Below, piece by piece: positions 34,601 through 48,476 of a stretch of 64,000 bases of DNA. The stretch is taken from contig CM022670.1 in the NCBI GenBank assembly GCA_012295275.1, positions 28,390,881 through 28,454,880 on the forward strand, in the 5' to 3' direction. The position numbers and the translations under genes are program-made. Below the pieces are notes generated by a model. The model was not told the origin of the DNA, made no database searches, and saw nothing but the letters and a program-made list of their open reading frames with translations. Numbering within the stretch: position 1 is the first letter of the stretch; the number at the start of each line of letters is the position of its first letter. This stretch comes from Chrysomallon squamiferum. Lineage: Eukaryota > Mollusca > Gastropoda > Neomphalida > Peltospiridae.

Positions 34601-34961
34601 ATACACAAAGAAAGATATCACAACTTTAATAATGTGATGACAGCTATGCAGTTTGGACAGACAATTACTTATATTACTGAATAAAAAAATAAGCCAAACA
34701 AAAATTACAATGTAAGGTAATAGAAAGAAATGAATAAATAAATTAATAAATGTTTGAGAATTTCAGCTAAAAAATATATCGACTATTATAAAGTATAATG
34801 CAGAGATAAACATGTTCATGAAAAAAATCTGTCTATAATTTAAATTAAAACATAGAATGTATTACTGTACTTTAAATAAAAATAATTAATAATAAATAAT
34901 AATAATAAAATTAAAGGAAATAAAATAAAGGAAATAAAGAATAAATAAATAGAAAACTATT

Positions 34962-34967
<6 letters not shown>

Positions 34968-35003
<36 letters not shown>
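34968..35003. repeat. (AAT)n microsatellite
   Basis: About twelve AAT units. Confidence 0.9.
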
Positions 35004-36057
35004 TATAAAGACTGAAAAAAACAACAATTAAAATGATAACAACCTTCACATATGTTAAATGAACTAGAAAACATACCACTTGAAATGTTCTATGACCATG
35101 ACATATCTGAATTAATCAACAGATACGTACATAAAAAATAAAATAAAAATAAAAATGTCATATCATATATCCTTTTCATCTATAAACCCTCTATGCTATT
35201 CAGGTAAGCAGCAGGTATTTTATTTACTCACAAAAAACAAATTCCACCTGTACTTTCACACGACATCCAACGCCAGCACTGCTCAATGTATCAAATAACT
35301 CAAGTATGTACAAACCTATTCAGTTTGTTTAGAGATCATACAGAAATCATCTAAGTACACACATCCAGTGACTATGACAACAAGGCTTGCTTTTTTTCTC
35401 TTTTCATTGTTCCTGCATATTGTTTTTATAATTTTTTCTTTTCCTATTCATTTTTCTTTTCTATTTTTCTTAATTCAGCTGTATCAGCAAATTGAAAAAA
35501 AAAAAATGTAGATCCAGATTTGTTATCAGTTAATCCTAAACTAGTCAGAAGATAAGTAAATTTGGTGAAATAAAATGTAACCAGATATGTGAAATAACTG
35601 TCATGCTTCAACCCTAATCCTTGTACAGTGATTCAGAACACATCTCTCTGCAATATCATCACCCTGAGCATGTTTTTATGTATCTTGACCTCTTAGAACA
35701 ACAGTGTTTAAATAACAGTGTTTAAATAAAAACAATGTCACAAGTTAATTTCAACCTCCAACCATGTAAAAATATCTGTTACTTTAATAATGCTTAATAA
35801 CAGTTAATGTTTAATAAATATAATATATACCATTTGACCCCACCCCATATTAAAATAATAATAAAATCTGCTTGATTACAATGCATGTAAAATAGTAGCT
35901 GTGTAGATTGTCCCCAGTATTAAGAATCTTTCTGAGCTACTCTTAACGTGCCATGGTGCAACAAGGTCTAGAGAGAGTTGTTTGTTGTGTTATTAGAAAT
36001 GAATATTTCAGTATATACCCAAATTCTAACAGAATAATAAAATAAAATATAAATAAA

Positions 36058-36063
36058 ATAAAA

Positions 36064-36098
<35 letters not shown>

Positions 36099-36102
36099 AA
36101 AA
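36058..36102. repeat. (AAAT)n microsatellite
   Basis: About eleven AAAT units. Confidence 0.92.
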
Positions 36103-38043
36103 TGTATAATGCAATTAAGAATAAAATAAACAGAACAAAATGAAAACAATAAATGACATAAGTTGTATCAAATTAATTCTTATGAAAATTGAAATAAAAC
36201 AATATACTAAATTCATTTTAGAATTTACATCTTGTAAATAAAAAGACTGTTTCTAAGCTAATAAACAATGGTGACACCAAATGCCCATATACCATACCAC
36301 CTTACCTGTAACACACCTTACAAATAACAAGTAGCAAAGACACTAAACACATACTTGGGCAGCTGTCCAAAATGGCCACATCTATCAACACATGGTGTAT
36401 TAAACAGTGTATTTCACACTATAGAAATCACACCATGGTGGTAATTATTACAGTTATAATGACGTGACAGGTCAGGTATGGAAATATCTCCACTGTTTTG
36501 GGGCTAAGTGTGTTGGGTATTGAGGTATTTAGCATTTCAATTAACAGATGTCTTGTGTGTGGGTAACCTGATAGTTACACTTTGACATCACTTCAATATC
36601 ACTGCTGTTGTATTGGAACAACCTTACACTGTACTTTTTTCTCTCGTCTGTTTTAAACATTATAATAACATTTTCTCTTACAGGGTAATTTCTTTTTTAA
36701 TTGATTAATTTAAAAAGAAAAATATTAATTTCTTTTAAACAATATTTTTATCTAATTTTTATTATTTTTTGCAAGATGAGTATGTTGAGAAACTTGTTTT
36801 TTTCTTTCCTTTAATTAATTTATTACTTTAAATGTGTATATCTAAAACAGTCTATTAAAAGATACAATATAAATAAAATTAAGGGGGAAAAAATCCTTAC
36901 AAATTAAATATTCTATTAAAAGACACTAGGATAAATAAAATATATTCAGATCAAATAAATGTCACATGTGTCTTAGTTTCATGAAATTCTAAGTGAACAG
37001 GTTTCAATAAACTTTCAGTCAGCAACAAGGACTAACATAAGTGAAATTTTTTTTTTAAATAAAACTTGTTTATTATTTCATTTGCATTTTGTAAACAGAC
37101 TGCTTTCAACAAATGTTATGTAGATTATTTTTTTTTTTTGTGCTGGTGTGTTTGAATGTTGGCTGAGAGGAATGTTTTGGCAAGAGCAGAATGGATTTTG
37201 TCACAAGTCAGTGCAACAAAAGAAAACAATTATTTTCACATTTAGAGAATTATGCTTACACAGTAAATTTTACAGGAAAAAGGCTTGTAATAGAACTGAA
37301 TATTTTTAGATATTTCATCACTTTAAAATAATGTAAGAGCCCATAGTTGGAAAACAGGAACAATTACCTAAACTGAATATTCAAAAGTATCTTTAAAACA
37401 AAAATAATAAATAATAAAAATAGTAATAATCAATCTGGTTATTTTTAACACTACAATTTCACCTTTGGTAATTTATAATGAAAGCTCCCTCTGTCTGTCT
37501 TGTACACGCAAATACACACGTACTCACACAGAATTTTACATACAATTCAACGACAGCTGTTTCTGTTGTCTACAAGTATTGATTATGAGATATCTGTGAC
37601 ACGTACATACAGCTGATACTGGGGTAGTATACAGCAGTGTGAACTCTTATCATTACAGACGGTGGTATCAGTCTGAATGTGGATAATCCATGTCCTTAAT
37701 CCATGTCATGTGTGCCCTATGTGATTGAATTATTGGCATGTCGCATATGTGCTGAAACCAAGATTTAAAAAAAATGACTGTTACTACCACCACCACTACA
37801 ATGACTACTACTATTGGAACTGCTGCTCCTGCTACTACTACTTCTACTGCTGTTATAATTACTATTAATAATAACAATGATGATGACCTGTTTTTACATT
37901 AAAGAAAATGTATCATACAACAGTCTCCTGTTTAGACATAATCTCACCGGTTTGCTGTCCCTGAACTAGTAAGACCTGATACTAAACAGAAATCTTTCTC
38001 TTCATTCAGACTAGTTTTATTCCGTAAATGTAACCCACTTGCA

Positions 38044-38165
38044 GAGAGCACACTTTAAAGCTAAAGCACAATGCCATGGGATCAATCCTTACTCTGAATA
38101 CTCTCTGGCCTATCCTGTTTCCCCATTCCAATCACTGACCCGAGACAGGCTTACCACAAAAAAAA
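38044..38165 (+). mobile_element. Possible decayed SINE copy
   Basis: GGGATCAATCCTT (38089-38101) resembles a pol III B box. It is followed by GGCCTATCCTGTTTCCCCAT and TTCCAATCACTGACCCGAGA, which recall the middle of tRNA-derived mollusc SINEs. The fragment ends in an A run. The evidence is resemblance only. Confidence 0.4.
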
Positions 38166-38910
38166 AGTAATGACATCTGCGTTTTTGCTGTCAAAAGATG
38201 TGTTGTTGCTAAATGGTAAGAAAAACTCATGGCTGGTGGCAACAATTGTTTACTGCGACATCATCATTATGAATCAGATTTCTGTCTGCCACTTAATAGC
38301 ACCAGTGTAATCTGCAAGGGTCTTGTGTATCGACTATCAGTTCTGTTCACCAATCAGTTTTATGTGACAAAAACTTGATACGAAATCTAAACTGATAGTG
38401 ATGCAAATCTCAAATGGACCTACAAGATAGTTTTCTACTGTTCTGAATTTGATGTTTTACTCTGAAATGTATCCAGTAATTTCAGCATTGTGACATTTTG
38501 AAATTAAAACAAATAAAATAAAAAATGCTGTGTAACTCTCTAATCAATGCTTGAATGATTGAAGTCATATTATCTAGTCTAATCAGCAAATACTATTTAC
38601 ATTTTGTATGTATATTCTGTTTACAGAACAAAAAAAAAATGTAGTTATATTTGATACATATTCAGTCAAAATGTATAACTGGAAAACATTAAATGTGTTT
38701 TTTTGAGCCATGATTCAGAATAGTAATGTGCTATTTAAAGTGTTTGCAGAGCTAATATTTAAAATAGGAAATACAATTTAAATTTAAACTGCAAATTCAA
38801 AATTGAGATTTTGGAAAATATATGTTTATATAAACATGTTATGTTGGCTGGTATTTTGAGCATTATTTTATGTTGATATAGTAAAGTAAATAACTTTTTA
38901 ACGCCAAAAA

Positions 38911-39396
38911 CACAGAGAAACATATGAAACACTCAGAGACAGTGAGACACACTGAGAAATGTATGAAACACTCAGAGAAACATGAAACACTCAGAGAAAC
39001 AGTGAGACACTCAGAGAAACATATGAAACACTCAGAGAGACATATGAAAACACTCAGAGAAACATGAAACACTCAGAGACAGTGAGACACTCAGAGAAAC
39101 GTACGAAACACTCAGAGAAATGTATGAAACATTCAGAGAAATGTATAAAACACTCAGAGAAACATATGAAACACTCAGAGAGACAGTGAGACACTCAGAG
39201 AAACGTATGAAACACTCAGAGAAACATATGAAACATTCAGAGAAATGTATAAAACACTCAGAGAAACATATGAAACACTCAGAGAGACAGTGAGACACTC
39301 AGAGAAACATATGAAACACTCAGAGAGACAGTGAGACACTCAGAGAAACTTATGAAACACTCAGAGAAACGTATGAAACATTCAGAGAGACACACA
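38911..39396. repeat. 21-bp minisatellite, about 22 units
   Basis: ACACTCAGAGAAACATATGAA units alternate with the variant ACACTCAGAGAGACAGTGAG in irregular order. This gives a higher-order pattern in which blocks of both variants were copied together. Cys/Ser/Phe-rich open frames on the minus strand come from the repeat. Confidence 0.95.
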
Positions 39397-40199
39397 TGGA
39401 ATGAGAGAGTATAATAAAAATCCCCAGATCATCCCAGTATTATTTAATAATTGTTTTGAAAATTTGCTAAACATGTGAATTCCAGAGAAGGCCAGTTAAA
39501 AATTATGTGTTTGGTGTTGGCTGGTGACACTCAGAACTGTAAGGCAATAAGTCTGCCAATTTGGAAAACAATATGTTCACAATAAACGTTTGCGCCATTA
39601 TATAAATAAAACGTTGGCATTTGAAACTAAAGTTAATGATAAACATGTGTAAATTAGAAAGGAGTTTTAACTGCTGTTAGGTGCAGTAATGTTAGGTTAA
39701 AATAAAATTGTTAGTTTTGAAGACAATAATAAAAAATATCTGTAATGGTTCCTTTGAAAATGGATTTTTAAAAATATATCCTGTGTTTGTACTAATTGTC
39801 ATCAACAAAATGTAACAAATAACAGCATTTAATTCACTAAAGTGTTTAAAGTGGATATTATTGGTTTGTTTCTCTTTCTCTTCTTTTTTCTTATTTTGAA
39901 ACTGTTGTGTGATGAAAAAATTTCAATGAAACATAAAATTAAGAACAAGTCACCAATAATATAAGTAGTATTAATAACTGGAGTAGCAACAGAAGTAGTA
40001 GTAGTAATAGTAGTAATCTTGTGGCTTTAAATTTGATACTTATTATGCAAATAAAAATTTAGTTAAAAACAATAATAAATCCAAGAGAAATGCCAAGGAT
40101 AAAAGAATTTGAGAAATGTGTGTTTAAACTGTAATCTGAAAGAGGACAGGGTGTGGTTTACAACAAGTAGACATGATGATGAAGTCACACTCCATGTAC

Positions 40200-41010
40200 A
40201 TCAGTCACTGTGGGAGATCTCATCTTAGTTATTCTGTACATCTGTATAAGTGTATGTATCTGCATCCATCATCTTACAGGGTTATTAAGTCTGTGTTACT
40301 GTATAAAGTGCATGTGTATATGTGTTGTACATGTGTATGTAATTATCTATGTATGTGTGTAAGCATCCACACATTTTTTTTTGTGTCTCTATCTATTTAT
40401 GCATGTGTATTTGCAAATGAATGTATATATATGTTAATCATTCCATGATTAGTTGTATCCAAGCTATTCTATAAAGCTAGTACATATATTTGTATATATG
40501 TACATGTTTACATATTAGTCATTCCATGGGGAAGTTATCTTTTCTCTAAACACTTTGTAAGTGAGTGAGTGCATGTGTGTGTATACATCTGTCATTCAGT
40601 ATGACAGTTACGTATGTTGTATATACTCTTTATTTCATCAACTCTCAATATTATAAAGTACTATGATATATTTTCATATAGTAGTTATGTTACATATCCA
40701 ATGATGTGGCTCCATGTATAGCTAAATGTATAGGTTTACATATCTCAGATGTTCCATAAAGAGGCTATATCTACAGTTATATGCATATGAATATTACAAG
40801 GTGGTTGTGTGTTACACATAAAGTTACTCCATAAAGTGTGTTTATATATATCTATATTTTTATGTATTTGTTTATATAACAGGGTGGATGTATTACATAT
40901 ATCCAAGTTACTTAAGGAACTGGCAGTCTGTATAAGTTTATATCACAAGGTGCTTGTGTATTACATATCTAAGTTATTCTGTGTTTATCTGTACTGTGAC
41001 TGTGTTTATT
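40200..41010. repeat. Highly decayed long-unit tandem repeat
   Basis: AGTTATTCTGTACATCTGTA, AAGCTATTCTATAAAGC, AGTCATTCCATGG, AGATGTTCCATAAAG, AGTTACTCCATAAAG and AAGTTATTCTGTG recur at roughly 80-150 bp, each near ACAAGGTG.TTGTGTATTACATAT-like sequence. The weak open frames here arise from this array. Confidence 0.55.
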
Positions 41011-41738
41011 TCTAGGAATTGGGAGTGTTTCACCACATGTCATCAACTTTCATCACACAGCCTAAAGTTTTTTTTTCTAGCTACAGATTATTATCACATC
41101 AAACATGCCACACAAACAGTTCCTGTTCTGTTTTTACATCTTTTGAAATTTCAACTTTCATGATATCATGTATACCATCCATGTTAAATACACTACATTC
41201 TTATTTTATTTTTTATTTAGGTTTAAACATTATTCATTTTCCAATGTGTTACTGAAATGTTGTACCAACAATTTTTATGTTCTTTTAAAATTGTTTGATG
41301 TAGTATCTGAAAATATGTCTTAAAATAATAAAAATCTTTAACCTTTTAATATAGACCCAGTGTATTACTTATTATTATTTGTTGTTGTCATTGTTGTTAT
41401 TGTTATAGTTACTATTACTGTTATTGTTATTATTATTATTATTATTATGATCAATTTATTATTTTTCTTTTGCTAAAATGAAATTTGAAGTAAAATCTAC
41501 TAGTATGTCCACAGCCATTTTCATTCAATTAGTAGCAAAAAATAAAAATAAATACAAATGTTTTACATGTACCTTCCCACAGATGGGTTTTCTGTGAAAG
41601 AAATATCCTACGACCTTTCATACCTTACATCCTTCTACCATCATCAGTTAACTTGCTGGGCTGTTACTAATATATTCATGTGACAGATTAATGTGTACAT
41701 GTGGGAGGGAGGGGTCAAGAAGATGAAATGTTTTTAAA

Positions 41739-41740
<2 letters not shown>

Positions 41741-41769
<29 letters not shown>
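41741..41769. repeat. Poly(T) tract
   Basis: About 29 T residues; possibly the tail of a minus-strand retroposon, with no body recognised. Confidence 0.95.
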
Positions 41770-41772
<3 letters not shown>

Positions 41773-41889
41773 CATTCAGCTGTACAATACCAATGTTTAT
41801 TAGATGTCTCACAAGACCTGGGAGGGTTTGGTGATAAGGAAAATCAGTCAGAAAGATAAGCAAAGGTGATAAGTAAAATTCATAATTTC

Positions 41890-42270
41890 AGGTTTAAAAG
41901 GAAATGAAATATGTAGTTTTAGGTTAAAGATTAAGCTTATGATTTATTAATGTTAAGAGGTGGGGGACAAGATAAATTCAGATTATTAAGAAGTATGAAT
42001 GTAATTTTAGGTTAAAGATTAATTTTATTGACACAGATGAGGCAAATTGAGTTATAACCCTTCTGTGTGGGAGAGGGTGCAACAATCTACAAAGACTGGA
42101 GTTTCTGTAATTATCCATGGTAGCAGGGGAGGGTCTTATAACCTTCCAGGGTAGTTAATTCTAGTACCAAAAAGGTTGAGCTTCTGTTACTATCCAATAT
42201 AGGGGAAATTCTATAGTCACACTGGGGAAGTCAGCCATAACCCTCAAAATGGCTGAATTTCTTTCTTTCT
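41890..42270. repeat. Decayed tandem duplications
   Basis: TTTTAGGTTAAAGATTAA occurs at about 41917 and 42004. Then GAGTTTCTGTAATTATCCATG, GAGCTTCTGTTACTATCCA and related segments recur at about 70-80 bp with GGGGA-rich blocks. Confidence 0.6.
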
Positions 42271-43228
42271 CCCCTAGGGGAGGATGCTAAAACTGAACAG
42301 GATGTTGACCTGAATATTGATAAAATGTCTGCCACACCCAGAAAGAAAAAAAGGAATTATGATAATAACTCATTAATATCACCTGTGTAACATTCTGTTG
42401 CCTGGCAAGCTAATTAACTGAGAAAGTGAACCAAACTGATCAATGAATCCTGGAGTTGTGTTACCTGTGGCTGGGAATAGCTTTATTGTGTAGGTGTATG
42501 ATGAAGGTGTGACATGTAGATGTGTCCACCTGATAATATTTTTACATTCATAACTCAGGTTTTTTGTTTGTCCTTAATACATGAAATATAGAAAATGAAA
42601 ATAATAATAATTTTTCAATTTTTCTAATAATAAAATGCTAAACCATCTTTAAGTGAAACTGTTTTACCAATTTCTTGTCTGTGTTATAAATAATTCTGTA
42701 AAATATTATAATTAATTTGAGAATGTATTTGATATCCTGAATATTAAAAAAGATAAAAGCCTTAATTAAATATACTGGTCTCATAATATATTATTAATAC
42801 AAATTCATATGACATATTTTCAAATATTTTAAATCAGTTATGTATGTAATTTAAGTAGTTATTTTCTGCAAATGTAAGCCTTTATTATAAGTCATTATTT
42901 AATTAAAAAGACTACATGAATTTATTTTATTTATTATAATTTTTTTTTGTTGTACATTTATATACATAATACATAAATGTATGTAATATTTTAATTCAAA
43001 ATCAGTACAGTTGTATGTCACAGTAAGTTGGTATGTAAACCATTTATTCCACATCAGATTTTTGACCTACATCAACTTAATAAGAAGCACATGGGGATTA
43101 AAGCCACTCATGTGAAGAACATTTATAATACACACAGCAATTTTTAATTTATTATTTTTTTCCTCGTATCTCAATATTAACACATGAACAGTGACAGAAA
43201 AAGATGTTATAGTGTAATTTCAGCTTAC

Positions 43229-43271
43229 CTGAAGCAAACCGGGTAGGTGGGTGTTTGGTAACTATTTCCAT
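43229..43271 (-). CDS. DLC1: DLC1-like alternative first coding exon (short N-terminus)
   Basis: The exon ends CGG TTT GCT TCA G before the donor GTAAGC, in phase 1, which fits the SAM exon at 30892. An in-frame ATG at 43271-43269, with purine at -3 and G at +4, gives MEIVTKHPPTRFAS before EIEAVEACKWL. This is much like the short N-terminus of the vertebrate DLC1 isoform that starts just before SAM. The same frame stays open upstream to a stop at 43407. If an acceptor at 43359-43358 (GCGACTCAG) is used instead, a symmetric phase 1-1 exon of 129 nt (43229-43357) could be a cassette between the 58-kb exon and SAM. Transcript data would separate the two. Confidence 0.5.
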
Positions 43272-43707
43272 ATCAAGCCATGACAGAACCTGATGGCCAT
43301 GTGTGTTGTTGTGACTCGGCCCAGTAAATAGCCATTGCTGTATACATGCCTGGCATCCTGAGTCGCACACAATACTGGTCACATGACTACAGTGACCTGA
43401 GACAGGTCACCATACAGATATGCATCAATGAAACTGGAGTGTGGGTGATGTATTTGGTGTGTAGGTGTGGGCGTGTATGTGTGCGTGCACGTGTGTTTGT
43501 TTATGTGGAAGGTGTGTTAACAGTTTGAATAAGTGAATTACTATCTGTATGGGTTGTATCTGTATGTGTCACTGATGTTGTAGATATTGGTATATCTGTA
43601 CATGAGCAAACAAATGTCATGTGTTTTGTCTATAAAATGGTAGTTTGTGCATGTGTGCATGTCCCCAAAACAAAGACAGGTAAGTAGGTAGAGAAAAGCA
43701 TGTAGAG

Positions 43708-43709
43708 AG

Positions 43710-43783
<74 letters not shown>
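43708..43783. repeat. (AG)n microsatellite
   Basis: About 35 AG units, 440 bp upstream of the alternative ATG. In the transcript it would be (CU)n. Together with (CT)n at 33.0 kb it flanks the 43.2-kb exon in opposite orientation. Confidence 0.97.
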
Positions 43784-43785
<2 letters not shown>

Positions 43786-44455
43786 AATAATACAAGAAAA
43801 ATAATGTTATACTAGTTACCATATTTACCTCTTTTTTCTAATTTTAAAGATTTATTCCATATATCTGACAGAATAAGTCTGAATTTTTCTTTTTTACTTC
43901 AGTAGATGTGTGAATTTCTGCACGTAACTGCATATGTGCACATTTATGTCTCTGTGTATTTGTTACAACTTATGTGCATGAACATACATGCGTTTCTGTG
44001 TGTGTAAGGCTGTATGTATTTGTGTGTATTTGTGCACGTAAGCATATATATATTTTCTTATTAACAACACTACTTCAAGCAAAGCCTAATCACATGGCCA
44101 ATGGTGAGGATAAATATATGTACAGGAAATGTTATTAACAAGATTAATGCTTTAAAAAGAAAACCCAAATCTATAGAACTCTTTATTTTATGTGTGTGCT
44201 TTAATAATACCTAATGCTACATTCTATACCACCGTGTGCATCAATAGCTCCAAATACTACTTTCCATAAAGCTTTATGCACGAACAACAACAAATGCTTT
44301 TCTTTTTATCCCAACATCTTTACAAAAAAATGTTCTATTGAACATTATACAGAAGCAATGAGCTATGTGCTGTCAATTTTGTGGCTTCCAACACTCACAC
44401 AAAGAAATAAAATGGATCAGTGTCAATGAGAAATATCAATATGATAAACAAGTAG

Positions 44456-44605
44456 TAAAACAGAAACTAGAATCTGAGAAATCCTAGACTATTATGTAAG
44501 CATGAACCAGATCTAAGAAATACTAGATTACATACACAAGTATGAACCAGAATCTAAGAAATTCTAGACTATTGTACAAGGAAAACATGAACCAGAATCT
44601 GAGAA
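44456..44605. repeat. Tandem repeat, about 58 bp, three copies
   Basis: ACTAGAATCTGAGAAATCCTAGACTA, CCAGATCTAAGAAATACTAGATTA and CCAGAATCTAAGAAATTCTAGACTA are followed each time by a GTATGAACCAG-like segment. Confidence 0.85.
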
Positions 44606-45401
44606 AATGTATGAACAATAATAAAATTATTTAATTACATCTTGAATGTTTTTGTTTTGTTTTTTGTTTATTTATTTATTTATTCATCTGTCTATTTCTC
44701 AGTTTCTCACCCACAACAAAATGAAATTAACAGAAAGTATTTCCAGTTTTAGAAACATAATGTTCTCATTCAAAAGAACATTAATAATTTAAAAATATAA
44801 TGAAATGAAATGACTGAATAAATTAGTGCATATTAATAAATAAACTTGGGAAACAAAAATAATGTAAAGAAATCTAAGATAACATGATGTAATATTATGC
44901 AGTGAAATGTAATGTTATACAATGTAAATTATAATGTCATGTAACAAATTGAAATGTGACAAGTAGTAACTTTATGCATGAATTACAATATAAAGTCACA
45001 TAACATAATGCTAGTAATTAGTAAAAACAAATATGATATTAAATAAATAATAAAGTGACCAATATCAGCATAAAGTACAGTAAATATACAAGTCAGACAT
45101 TATTAATTTGTGTGTGTGTGTTCATGTATGTAAAAACAAGTCAGTATTAATGCACTATCAATAAGCAAGTTATCATATACATAAAATATCAATATATAAC
45201 TAAAGTAAAGTTATTTTACATCAACAAGACTTACCAAGTGGTGACAAAAACCACAGCCTTAACATGTTGACTAAAATCTGTGTCCTGTATCCACTTAGAA
45301 ATGTATAATAATATCCTCTCATACACACGATGTCATCAAGTGATTCTAACAGAATGTATGTAAACCAATCTTCACAGATCTCTCAGTGAGCTGCTTGAAA
45401 C

Positions 45402-45866
45402 ATGGAAAAGAAAACTTTTCACACTTCCTGCAGTGGTTGGGGAAAAACCCATAATTTTCACAAGCATTCGAAAGAAGTCCCATCTGTTCAAATCAGGAAT
45501 GAAAAAGCTTCATTTCCAAAACAAACTCACATTTTTAAAGTTAGACCCAGTGGTTTAATTACAGTATTAAAATATTTAATTAAACAGCATGAAAAAAATG
45601 TTGGAATATTTGTACTGATTCACCAGTTTAACAAAATCCCAAGCTTCCTTACTTTGCTGAAGAATTCCCACCAAATCCACTATTTAAGAAACCCCAACCA
45701 GTTTTCTACAGATGTAAAGAAGTCCCCCACCAATTCCATGATTATCAAAAATAACCATCATCTCTCTTTGGATATCACAGAACACCCACCAGTTCTAAAA
45801 TGCTCATATCTTGATATACAAGCGGAAGAGAGAAAAAAAACTTCAATTCACAGAACTCAACATTGA
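45402..45866 (+). repeat. Decayed CCCACCA-type repeat carrying a 154-codon open frame
   Basis: Between about 45620 and 45800 the motif AAGAATTCCCACCAAATCCA recurs in variants (AAGAAACCCCAACCAGTTTTC, AAGAAGTCCCCCACCAATTCC, AGAACACCCACCAGTTCTA) at about 45 bp. The frame has no similarity I recognise, and its residues follow the repeat. It runs opposite to the host gene. I regard the frame as fortuitous, though it is long for such AT-rich DNA. Confidence 0.6.
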
Positions 45867-47369
45867 TATTTTCAAAAAACTAAGGAAGAAGAAGAAAAAA
45901 TTGACTGAACCACTGACTGGGCCTCTCAACAGGGAGACCAGTTCTGTACAAATCAGTGATTGTATGTTTTCATGATGATGAGGAATCTTTTCAAACATGA
46001 GATAAGCTGCTGTCAGATTATTACCAAATTAATCCACATTCTGATATACGGACACTCTTGGGTCAGTTTCATATCAATACCGTCTGTCTGATTTTTATTT
46101 ATAATTATGCCGTAATGACGTAGTTGGTGTTGGTAAAGATATGATAAGAAAAGATGATGTTAAAGCTGTCTGGAAAGAAGTCAAGGTTGCGAAGGTATCA
46201 ACATCAAACTGGACCTTTTTTTTTTTTTTTTTCCTGGTTTATTTCCTTGGTTGTTGTTTTTTTCAATTTTATCATGCTTGATTTTGCTTACTTTCTTGAT
46301 TTTGTTTAATTTTTTTTATTTAACTTATTTTCATTAATGTTTCCTATTTTATTATTTTTGTTTCTTTGCTACATTAAACTTATTTTGCTTATTTTCCTAA
46401 TTTGTTTATTTACTTGAATTTGTTTGCTTTAGTTTACTTGGTTTTGTTTGCTTCCTTGACTCTGCTTATTTTTATTATTTTGTTTATTTACTTATTGGTT
46501 TGCTTGCTTCTTTTGTTATCAACCATTTACTTATTTTTTGTTTGTTATTTGTCAGCCTGCTTATTTAGGCACACTTTAATTTTATTATTTATTTTTATTT
46601 TATTTCTTGTTTGGGTGTAAAATTATCATCTGCAGAAAGAAATATGTTCACAAGATGCTTTCAATTCAAAGATATAATTTCTTGAACATCCTGTGAATGT
46701 TACTATCTTCATGTACATCAAGTCAGCACATTATCAATACCAGGCCATAGATTTAACAAACAAAAAATCCCCAAAAATTAAAAATTAAAAATTTTAAAAT
46801 TTTAAAAGTGCAAATAATAAAAATGATTTTAAAAAAAATAAATTGGAAAACATATTCTGTAAAAAAAAACATTTATTTTTTATTTAAAGCTTTAAGAGAT
46901 TAAACTGCTACTCTATCCAAATGCTGATATTCACTGCATTGTATAACTTAAAATTAACTATGTTCGTTTTAGATGATTCCATTACTTTTAAAATACCTTC
47001 TCTACCTACAACAACTGTATTTCAGTTATTTACTTGAATTAACATACAAACACATTGACAATCAGTATATACAAAATATATCCCACCCAGATGGAAAAGC
47101 ATATTTAAAATGAAGGAACATGTAAAACAAGTATATCCAGTCAGTGGACTGGAAAGATCTGGTAATTCACTGAAGCTGTAACATAAAGGATCACAACCTT
47201 TGTTTCAGTTTTTTTTTTTTTTTTTTTTTTTAAAGCAATGTGTCTGTCAAGGTGCACTGTCTCACCTGTTAGGTATTTCCAATTAAAATCACAATCAATA
47301 CAGCACACTGGTGTCACAACATGTTACAAACTTAACTAGCTGTCTGTACACACCCAGCCAACACCTGGC

Positions 47370-47428
47370 ATCTCTCACTGTGTTGTAACCTGCTTTACCT
47401 CTACAAGTCTCTGTATACCTTGGTCTGT

Positions 47429-47482
<54 letters not shown>

Positions 47483-47542
47483 TCTCACTGTGTTGTAACC
47501 TGCTTTACTGTGTTGTAACCTCTTTACAAGTCTCTGCATACC

Positions 47543-47573
<31 letters not shown>

Positions 47574-47598
47574 GTGTGTGTGTGTGTGTGTGTTTTGT

Positions 47599-47639
<41 letters not shown>

Positions 47640-47731
47640 TCTCTGTGTTGTAACCTGCTTTACCTCTACAAGTCTCTATATACCTTGGTCTGTTGTATGT
47701 GTGTGTATATGTGTGTGTGTGTGCGTGTGTG
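47370..47731. repeat. Compound (GT)n and 68-bp repeat block
   Basis: A segment beginning TCTCTCACTGTGTTGTAACC and ending CTTGGTCTGTTGTATGTG recurs three times (near 47371, 47481 and 47638; the middle copy is rearranged). Each is followed by a long (GT)n run (47431-47480, 47543-47637, 47697-47731). The Cys/Val open frames are artefacts. Confidence 0.93.
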
Positions 47732-48476
47732 TTTTCAATAAATTAACACATTTTATTTATGAAATTTTAGATATTTTAATATCTTCTCACAAGATTATAT
47801 ATATATATATAAATAATGCATAAAAGACACACACAAAATATAGACTTGACTGCACAAATACATTATCCACATTAGTTAAGTGTAACAATTTCCACGTGAT
47901 CAGAACGAGACAGGTTGTGCTTAGGCTAACTACCGATACCCTAACCTAATAACACACTAACTGCTGTTGTAGCAGTTTAATGGTATGTTTTAATAACTGG
48001 CTATGTTGATGTTAAACTCAACAAAAAGTAAAATCTTATGGAACAAAAATTATCCTGAACAGACAAGCTATAGACAAACTGCAATGATCCAATACAAACA
48101 ATTTTTTTTTTTAAAACTGGGCAAGGCCAGTATAAACAAAAATTATCCATTACAGATAAATAAATAAATAAATTATTATTATTATTATATACCAAATATT
48201 TGATTAGAAACTAAAAAGCATAATAATAATAATAAATTTAACAGTTGCAGAAGCAAGTCACTATAATAAATTAAATTCCAGAATAACACTGTTTTTATAA
48301 ATCTGCATAAAATAACAATTACCATCATATCAAATGCAGTAATAATAATAAAATAAAAATTAGTATGTATCTAATTTGCATTTGTAAATAAAAAAGTTTA
48401 AAAATTCATAATTAATATTTTAAATTTTAAAAATTGGTACATCATGTAAAATATATAACCTATTTACCTCAGTTAA

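Noticed and set aside
38863-39298. Cys/Ser/Phe-rich minus-strand proteins
   Set aside because: They follow the 21-bp minisatellite and have no other support.
47428-47823. Cys/Val-repeat protein
   Set aside because: It is translation of (GT)n arrays.
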